Assembly (NCBI GenBank): GCA_028710605.1 | Contig: JAQTTU010000012.1 | Coordinates: forward strand, 1 to 64,000 | From: Sideroxydans sp. | Lineage (GTDB): Bacteria; Pseudomonadota; Gammaproteobacteria; Burkholderiales; Gallionellaceae | Length of the DNA: 64,000 nt | Direction: 5' to 3' | Shown: positions 58,001 to 64,000 of the stretch, in pieces | Layout of the letters: each line of letters starts with the position of its first letter | Position numbering within the stretch: position 1 is the stretch's first letter | The notes under the pieces: model-generated | The model's database searches: none | What the model was told of the DNA's origin: nothing | What the model saw: only the letters and a program-made list of their open reading frames with translations | Position numbers and translations under genes: made by a program

Positions 58001-58025
58001 AGATCGCCTATTGACGGGCATCTCC
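58001..58025. repeat. CCTATTGACGGGC element, half copy
   Basis: AGATCGCCTATTGACGGGCA TCTCC, 15 bp after the kinase stop codon. Together with 55518 it brackets the kinase gene. Confidence 0.75.
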
Positions 58026-58064
58026 GAGAGGTATGCTAGAGATATAATTCTTAAAAACATAATT

Positions 58065-58196
58065 AGCCACAGAGAACACAGAGACCATAGAGGAGAAACA
58101 AATGGTTATCACAAAATTGCGTTTTCTCTCTTTAGGTGAGCCGAAATACAGTGGAAAACCTTTTCTTTCTCTGTGTTCTCTGTGAACTCTGTGGCT
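58065..58196. repeat. Inverted repeat AGCCACAGAGAACACAGAGA
   Basis: AGCCACAGAGAACACAGAGA pairs with TCTCTGTGTTCTCTGTG...GTGGCT across about 80 bp. It is the main content of the 57986-58249 gap. Confidence 0.8.
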
Positions 58197-58249
58197 TGAA
58201 TTAAGGTATTTAGGATAATCCGTTAATCTTTCTGGTTACATTCGCAACC

Positions 58250-59134
58250 ATGCCACACATCCCATCCCGAACCGAAATCATCAACCTGCGCGGCTTGCGC
58301 TATTGCATCCGCCACTGGGGCGCGCCCGACGCGCCGAAACTATTCTTTCTGCATGGCCGCATGGATTCATCGGCGACGTTCCAGTTTGTGGTGGATGCGC
58401 TGCAACAATCGTGGCACGTCATCGCGCCCGACTGGCGCGGCTACGGTGCGTCGGAATGGCTGTCGCGGCCTTACTGGTTTCACGATTACTACGCCGACCT
58501 CGATCATCTGCTGGAGCATTTCTCCAAAGATGAACCGGCGCGCCTCGTCGGCCACAGCATGGGAGCCAACATCGGCAGCGTGTATGCGGGCGTTAGACCC
58601 GAGCGGGTCGCGCAACTGGCGATGCTGGATTTCCTCGGCCTCAAGCCGGATACCGCCGAAGCCCCGGCGGCGATAGGCAACTGGCTGACCGAGATTCGGG
58701 AGCAGCCGAAACTGCGCAGCTATCCCGATCACGATGCGTTAGCCAGACGTTTGATGGCGAGCAATCCCCGCCTCGATGAAACCAAGGCGGCATTCCTGTC
58801 GCGCGCCACCAGCCGCATGCGCACCGACGGCCAGATCGAGCTGGCCTGCGATCCCTGGCACAAGATCCCGTCGCCGCTGCCGTATCGCGCGGAAGATGCC
58901 AAAGCGGTGTGGCGGAAAATCGAAGCGCCGGTGTTGATGCTGGTGGCCGACCACGGTTATGTGCGGCAGCGCTTCGGCCACGACCCCGACGAATACCGCA
59001 GCCGCATCGAAAGTTTCGCCGACGTGCGCGTCGTCACCGTTGCGGATTCCGGCCACAACGTGCAGCACGATCAGCCGCAGCAGATCGCGGCGGCGCTGGA
59101 AGAATTTTTCGGAAGAGTGAACGAAGTGCGTTGA
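58250..59134 (+). CDS. Alpha/beta hydrolase
   Basis: The 294-residue protein has an oxyanion FFLHGRMDSSATFQ, nucleophile S103 in GHSMGA, and a late DSGHNVQHDQP carrying the likely catalytic histidine. The fold is that of epoxide hydrolase/esterase-type enzymes. The substrate cannot be told. It is a monocistronic gene by layout. Confidence 0.87.
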   Translation: MPHIPSRTEIINLRGLRYCIRHWGAPDAPKLFFLHGRMDSSATFQFVVDALQQSWHVIAPDWRGYGASEWLSRPYWFHDYYADLDHLLEHFSKDEPARLVGHSMGANIGSVYAGVRPERVAQLAMLDFLGLKPDTAEAPAAIGNWLTEIREQPKLRSYPDHDALARRLMASNPRLDETKAAFLSRATSRMRTDGQIELACDPWHKIPSPLPYRAEDAKAVWRKIEAPVLMLVADHGYVRQRFGHDPDEYRSRIESFADVRVVTVADSGHNVQHDQPQQIAAALEEFFGRVNEVR

Positions 59135-59255
59135 ATGAGTGTCAACTGATCCGCACTTTGGAGTATGTTCGCAAGTGCACCGTGCGCACGGTGGGTGAAG
59201 GTGTAAATAGGCAGTGTTGCTCAACACAGTTATTTTTCATTCGGGGGAGATATTC

Positions 59256-59552
59256 ATGCTGGTGACCTTTACCACCTCTGCTTATGCCGACATCACCATG
59301 TTCGGCGACGACGGGCTGGCCATGCTGAAAATGATGGGACACAGCGCGAGCGTGCCCGGCGCGATCCGGGCGGAGGATGTGGCACAGGCGCTGAGCCGGT
59401 TGACCGCCGCAGTCGAGGCCGCAAAGAAATCGCCGCCGCCTGCGGATACAAACTCCGACGAACCGCCGGTGAGCACGGCGCACCGCGCGCTGCCGCTGAT
59501 GAATCTGCTCGCTGCCGCCGTCAAGGAAAATACCTTTGTGTCGTGGAAGTAA
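59256..59552 (+). CDS. DUF1840 family protein
   Basis: The 98-residue protein starts at the ATG at 59256 with GGGGGAGA upstream. It has the DUF1840 pattern: MLVTFTTSAYADITMFGDDG near the start and a conserved RALPLMNLLAAAVKENTFVSW end. The family is common in betaproteobacteria and has no known function. The central segment is alanine/proline rich. Confidence 0.85.
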   Translation: MLVTFTTSAYADITMFGDDGLAMLKMMGHSASVPGAIRAEDVAQALSRLTAAVEAAKKSPPPADTNSDEPPVSTAHRALPLMNLLAAAVKENTFVSWK

Positions 59553-59583
59553 TTTTTACCAAAATATTCCACAGTCATCACAT

Positions 59584-59693
59584 CCCCTCCCCCTTGCAGG
59601 GGGAGGGATAGGGTGGGGGTAGAAACGCTACCGTTCCATAACTCAACCCCCATCCCAACCTTCCCCCTGCAAGGGGGAAGGAGAAAATTTGCC
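59584..59693. repeat. Palindromic composite repeat (CCCTCCCCCTTGCAGGGGGAGGG type)
   Basis: Same arms and the GGGTAGAAACG spacer as 7713, between the DUF1840 gene and the next small gene. Confidence 0.85.
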
Positions 59694-59725
59694 ACTGACG
59701 TACTTTCTTGAATAAAGGAGGCATC

Positions 59726-59908
59726 ATGAAAAAAATGGAACAGCTGGAACTGGATGCGCACCGCGCTGCCATCGCGTCGGACATGCGCGGCCTGCTGGAA
59801 AAATATCGCACGATTTTCGGCTGGGATATTCCCGAGATCGATCAGGCTGCCGCAGACAAGCTCATTCTGGCAGCGATGCATAAAGCGCTGGATGATATTT
59901 CGGCGTGA
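59726..59908 (+). CDS. Small helical protein
   Basis: The 60-residue protein starts at an ATG with AAAGGAGG upstream. It reads MKKMEQLELDAHRAAIASDM then a mostly helical sequence ending HKALDDISA. No family is recognised. It lies 94 bp before the N-ATPase operon on the same strand but is not known as a subunit. Confidence 0.65.
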   Translation: MKKMEQLELDAHRAAIASDMRGLLEKYRTIFGWDIPEIDQAAADKLILAAMHKALDDISA

Positions 59909-59990
59909 AATAAAAAGCGCCATTTGCAGCAAACTCGGCGCTGCTGGCAAAAAATAATGCGTGCGCCTACACTGTACCGGGGCTTGATAA

Positions 59991-61430
<1,440 letters not shown>

Positions 61431-61461
61431 AAATTACGCAATTTCAAATGGACGAACTACG

Positions 61462-61851
61462 ATGAACCTCAAAGTGCTGCTGCCTTTCAAAGTCTTCGCC
61501 GAAATGCGCGGCGTGTCGCGCATCGTGGCGCGCGGCAGTGCGGGGTCGTTCGGTTTGTTGCCGCGTCGTCTCGACTGCGTGGCGGCGCTGGTGCCGGGGA
61601 TTCTGGTTTACGAGACGGAAGCTGAGGGCGAGGTCTATATTGCCGTGGATGAGGGCGTGCTGGTCAAAAGCGGAAACGAGGTTTTAGTCTCGGTGCGCAA
61701 CGCGATCGGCGGTATGAGTCTGGATAAACTGCACGCCGCAGTGGAACAGGAATTCATGCATCTGGACGAACAGGAAAAAAGTGTGCGCTCGGTGCTGGCC
61801 AAACTGGAGAGCGGCTTCATCCGGCGTTTCGCGGAGTTCCAGCATGAGTGA
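61462..61851 (+). CDS. atpC: N-type ATPase epsilon subunit AtpC
   Basis: The 129-residue protein begins MNLKVLLPFKVFAEMRGVSR IVARG and has the epsilon beta-sandwich pattern GSFGLLPRRLDCVAALVPGI. It belongs to the N-type subgroup, where epsilon follows beta directly. Its end overlaps the atpQ start by 8 bp. It would link catalytic head and rotor. Confidence 0.93.
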   Translation: MNLKVLLPFKVFAEMRGVSRIVARGSAGSFGLLPRRLDCVAALVPGILVYETEAEGEVYIAVDEGVLVKSGNEVLVSVRNAIGGMSLDKLHAAVEQEFMHLDEQEKSVRSVLAKLESGFIRRFAEFQHE

Positions 61852-62155
61852 AAAGCCGCAAACGAAATTCGGCCAGCAGGTCGGCGAAATGGCGGAACTC
61901 AAGCTGAAGGCGCAGCGCAGAGCCACGCAAACAGTTTGGTCGGGGCTGGGCATGATGGGGCTGGTCGGCTGGTCGGTGTCTGTCCCCACGCTGCTGGGGG
62001 CGGCGCTGGGCATCTGGATAGACAAGCATTATCCCGGCAGCCATTCGTGGACGCTCGCGCTGCTGGCGATGGGTTTGGGTCTGGGCTGTTTCAATGCGTG
62101 GCATTGGGTGTCCAAAGAGGATAAAAAAATTCACGAGGACAGGGATCAATCATGA
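61844..62155 (+). CDS. atpQ: N-ATPase subunit AtpQ (AtpI/AtpZ-like membrane protein)
   Basis: The 103-residue protein has a basic N-terminal segment and two membrane helices (about 36-56 and 68-88, GWSVSVPTLLGAALGIWIDK). This matches AtpQ, the AtpZ-like subunit specific to N-ATPases. AtpI/AtpZ proteins help rotor ring assembly or ion homeostasis. The gene overlaps both neighbours. Confidence 0.88.
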   Translation: MSEKPQTKFGQQVGEMAELKLKAQRRATQTVWSGLGMMGLVGWSVSVPTLLGAALGIWIDKHYPGSHSWTLALLAMGLGLGCFNAWHWVSKEDKKIHEDRDQS

Positions 62156-62442
62156 CGGAGCCGTTAAGCCTTGCCATCGCTTTGGCCGCAGGCATTTTGC
62201 TGGGCGTATTCTTTTTCGGCGGCTTGTGGTGGACGGTGCGCAAAGGCATCGCGTCCAAGCATGCGGCGCTGTGGTTTGGCGGCAGCATGCTGCTGCGCAC
62301 CGCCGTGGTGACGCTCGGCTTTTATTGGGTGATGGGCGACAGTTGGCAAAGATTATTGGCTGCGCTGACAGGCTTCATCGTCGCGCGCTTGATCGTGACA
62401 AGGCTCACCAATGTGATGCCGGAGGCAGACCATGCATCTTAG
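62152..62442 (+). CDS. atpR: N-ATPase subunit AtpR
   Basis: The 96-residue protein has three short membrane helices and the AtpR pattern: GGLWWTVRKGIASKHAALWF GGS and a C-terminal FIVARLIVTRL. AtpR is found only in N-ATPase operons; its arginines have been suggested to interact with the rotor ring. It overlaps atpB by 11 bp. Confidence 0.88.
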   Translation: MTEPLSLAIALAAGILLGVFFFGGLWWTVRKGIASKHAALWFGGSMLLRTAVVTLGFYWVMGDSWQRLLAALTGFIVARLIVTRLTNVMPEADHAS

Positions 62443-63142
62443 TCCCGACGAAATTATTTTCTGGCAGTACGGGTTTTTCAAACTCAATGCCACCATCGTT
62501 TATACGTGGGGGTTGATGGGCGTGCTGGTGGCAGGCTCGATACTGGTCACGCGCAAATTGTCGATGGGGCTGCAACGCACGCGCTGGCAAAACCTGCTGG
62601 AAATCGTGGTCGGCGGCATCGCCAAACAAATCGAAGAAGTGGGGCTGCGCCAGCCGCGCCACTATCTCGGTTTCATCGGCACGCTGTTTCTGTTCGTGGC
62701 GAGCGCTGCCCTGTTCACCATCGTGCCCGGCTACGAGCCGCCGACCGGTTCGCTCTCCACCACCGCCGCGCTGGCGATCTGCGTGTTCGTGGCCGTGCCG
62801 CTGTTCGGCATCAGCGAAAACGGCCCGGCCGAATATTTCAGGGAGTATTTGCAGCCGACCTTTATCATGCTGCCGTTCAACATCATCAGCGAACTGTCGC
62901 GCACGCTGGCGCTGGCCGTGCGCCTGTTCGGCAACATGATGAGCGGGACGATGATCCTCGCCATCCTGCTGACCATCACGCCCTACATTTTTCCCATCGC
63001 CTTGAGCGTGCTGGGGCTGCTGACCGGCATGGTGCAAGCCTACATTTTCAGCATACTGGCGACGGTATATATCGCCGCTGCCGCGCATGCGCGCGAGCCG
63101 AAGATTGAACCCGATACAACAATAAAACATGAACCCCGATAA
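62432..63142 (+). CDS. atpB: N-type ATPase subunit a (AtpB)
   Basis: The 236-residue membrane protein has five to six helices. It contains the essential arginine in LSRTLALAVRLFGNMMSGTM and the MVQAYIFSILATVYIAAA helix typical of subunit a. With the c-ring it forms the ion channel. Confidence 0.95.
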   Translation: MHLSPDEIIFWQYGFFKLNATIVYTWGLMGVLVAGSILVTRKLSMGLQRTRWQNLLEIVVGGIAKQIEEVGLRQPRHYLGFIGTLFLFVASAALFTIVPGYEPPTGSLSTTAALAICVFVAVPLFGISENGPAEYFREYLQPTFIMLPFNIISELSRTLALAVRLFGNMMSGTMILAILLTITPYIFPIALSVLGLLTGMVQAYIFSILATVYIAAAAHAREPKIEPDTTIKHEPR

Positions 63143-63159
63143 TACGTTTCCACACACAT

Positions 63160-63261
63160 TCCCTCCCCCTTGCAGGGGGAGGGTTAGGGAGGGGGTAGAA
63201 ACGTCACCACTCCTCCACTCTTCTACCCCCATCCCAACCTTCCCCCGGCAAGGGGGAAGGA
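63160..63261. repeat. Palindromic composite repeat (CCCTCCCCCTTGCAGGGGGAGGG type)
   Basis: Located in the atpB-atpE gap, interrupting the otherwise close gene spacing of the ATPase operon. Confidence 0.85.
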
Positions 63262-63318
63262 GCGGGTTTGGTTCAAATGAACAACCCAGAATAAATAATT
63301 ATTTAGAAAGGAATCACC

Positions 63319-63600
63319 ATGGATAGCATGACCCTCATCGCAATCGCCTCCATCTTCACCTCCGGGCTGACCATCGCCATCGGCAGCATAGGCCCCGCGC
63401 TGGGCGAGGGGCGCGCGCTCGCCACGGCGCTGACCTCGCTGGCACAACAGCCCGATGCCGCCGCGACCATCACGCGCACCCTGTTCGTCGGTCTGGCCAT
63501 GGTCGAGTCGATTGCGATCTACTGTTTCGTGGTGTCCATGGTGCTGATATTCGCCAACCCGTTTTGGAACCACGCCATCGCACAGGTGGCGGGAAAATAA
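63319..63600 (+). CDS. atpE: N-type ATPase subunit c (AtpE)
   Basis: The 93-residue protein has two membrane helices joined by a QQPD loop. Carboxylates sit in both helices: E30 in PALGEGRA and E63 in VESIAIY. A second carboxylate (E30) is characteristic of N-ATPase c-subunits, whose ion choice is debated; family members have been discussed as sodium or proton coupled. AAAGGAATCACC precedes the ATG. Confidence 0.95.
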   Translation: MDSMTLIAIASIFTSGLTIAIGSIGPALGEGRALATALTSLAQQPDAAATITRTLFVGLAMVESIAIYCFVVSMVLIFANPFWNHAIAQVAGK

Positions 63601-63604
63601 TTCA

Positions 63605-63634
63605 GTCCCTTCTCCCGCCTGCGGGAGAAGGGAG
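63605..63634. repeat. Hairpin CCCTTCTCCCGCCTGCGGGAGAAGGG
   Basis: A perfect short palindrome of the CCCTCTCCC family in the atpE-atpF gap. Confidence 0.85.
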
Positions 63635-63657
63635 TAAACCAAGAAATGGAATAGCCT

Positions 63658-64000
63658 ATGCTGATCGACTGGTTTACCGTCGTTGCGCAAGTCGTCAACT
63701 TCCTCATTCTGGTGTGGTTGTTGAAGCGCTTTTTGTACAAGCCGATTCTCGACGCTATCGACGCGCGCGAAAAACGCATCGCCAAAGAATTGGCCGATGC
63801 CGCCGCCAAGATGAGCGATGCAGAGAAAATGCATGACGAGTTTCAACGCAAGAATGCGGAGTTCGAACAGCAGCGCGAGGCGCTCTTGAGCAAGGCGACA
63901 GAGGAAGCGCAAACCGAACGCCAGCGCTTGCTCGACGAGGCGCGGCAGACCGCCGACACCTTGCTGACCAAACGCCAGCAAGCGATGCGCAACGATGCGC
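63658..64000 (+). CDS. atpF: N-type ATPase subunit b (AtpF), 5' part
   Basis: The reading frame from the ATG at 63658 encodes one N-terminal membrane helix (MLIDWFTVVAQVVNFLILVW) and a long charged helix (KRFLYKPILDAIDAREKRIA and on). It runs off the window end, so about 114 residues are visible. It is the peripheral stalk subunit. The atpA and atpG genes of the operon would follow outside the window. Confidence 0.93.
   Translation, partial: MLIDWFTVVAQVVNFLILVWLLKRFLYKPILDAIDAREKRIAKELADAAAKMSDAEKMHDEFQRKNAEFEQQREALLSKATEEAQTERQRLLDEARQTADTLLTKRQQAMRNDA

Overview
The window reads as a chromosomal segment of a betaproteobacterium. The evidence is the GC-rich coding, the gene orders rpsP-rimM-trmD-rplS and nadD-rsfS-rlmH-maf-rng, an E1/E2 pyruvate dehydrogenase pair of the AceE/AceF type, a nif accessory cluster and an N-type ATPase operon. 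A Nitrosomonadales/Gallionellaceae-like diazotroph is my best guess. That is inference from gene content, not a database match. I recognised no rRNA, tRNA or CRISPR array.

Layout. 0-3.3 kb: edge of a probable IS256-type element, a secreted NHL-repeat protein, an orphan antitoxin with a toxin stub, and a PIN/Phd toxin-antitoxin pair. 3.3-7.6 kb: a TRAP dicarboxylate-type transporter operon (TatT-DctP-DctQ-DctM plus a small membrane protein). 7.8-9 kb: a TPR/FGE-sulfatase protein. 9-14 kb: a nif accessory operon (nifB, 4Fe-4S ferredoxin, nifO, two 2Fe-2S ferredoxins, nifQ, draG) behind a near-consensus sigma-54 promoter with a NifA-type upstream site. 14.3-20.7 kb: DbpA helicase, a coupled FNR-type reductase/cytochrome b/octaheme cytochrome c module, a YgjP-like metallopeptidase and a semialdehyde dehydrogenase. 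21.1-29.9 kb: a tightly coupled seven-gene cluster (desaturase, CDP-archaeol-synthase-like protein, rifampin-phosphotransferase-like dikinase, UbiA-type prenyltransferase, methyltransferase, PlsC acyltransferase, thioester-reductase/kinase fusion) that looks like an undescribed lipid or lipid-linked metabolite pathway. 30-48.7 kb: mostly housekeeping (xerD, ogt, rplS-trmD-rimM-rpsP, ccsA-like, ffh, HAD phosphatase, ilvA, YhcG-like nuclease, fau, aceE-aceF, nadD-rsfS-rlmH-maf-rng). 48.8-58 kb: a candidate signalling/remodelling system (coiled-coil protein, ClpB-like AAA+ protein, radical-SAM activase-like protein, membrane-anchored zinc-ribbon kinase), interrupted by an accessory islet with small membrane proteins, a frameshifted RelE-type toxin and its antitoxin. 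58-60 kb: hydrolase and small proteins. 60-64 kb: N-type ATPase operon atpD-C-Q-R-B-E-F, cut by the window end.

The intergenic DNA is very repeat-rich. At least five families are seen: (i) GTAGG-bounded REP-like hairpins; (ii) palindromes with CCCTCTCCC/GGGAGAGGG-type arms, some of which run into coding frames; (iii) long-arm CACAGAGACACAGAG-type inverted repeats; (iv) a roughly 60-70 bp element carrying GATCGCCTATTGACGGGCAT, found about a dozen times; (v) a 27-bp sequence shared by the two ends of the window. The two strongest leads are the 21-30 kb cluster and the 49-58 kb kinase/AAA+/radical-SAM set.
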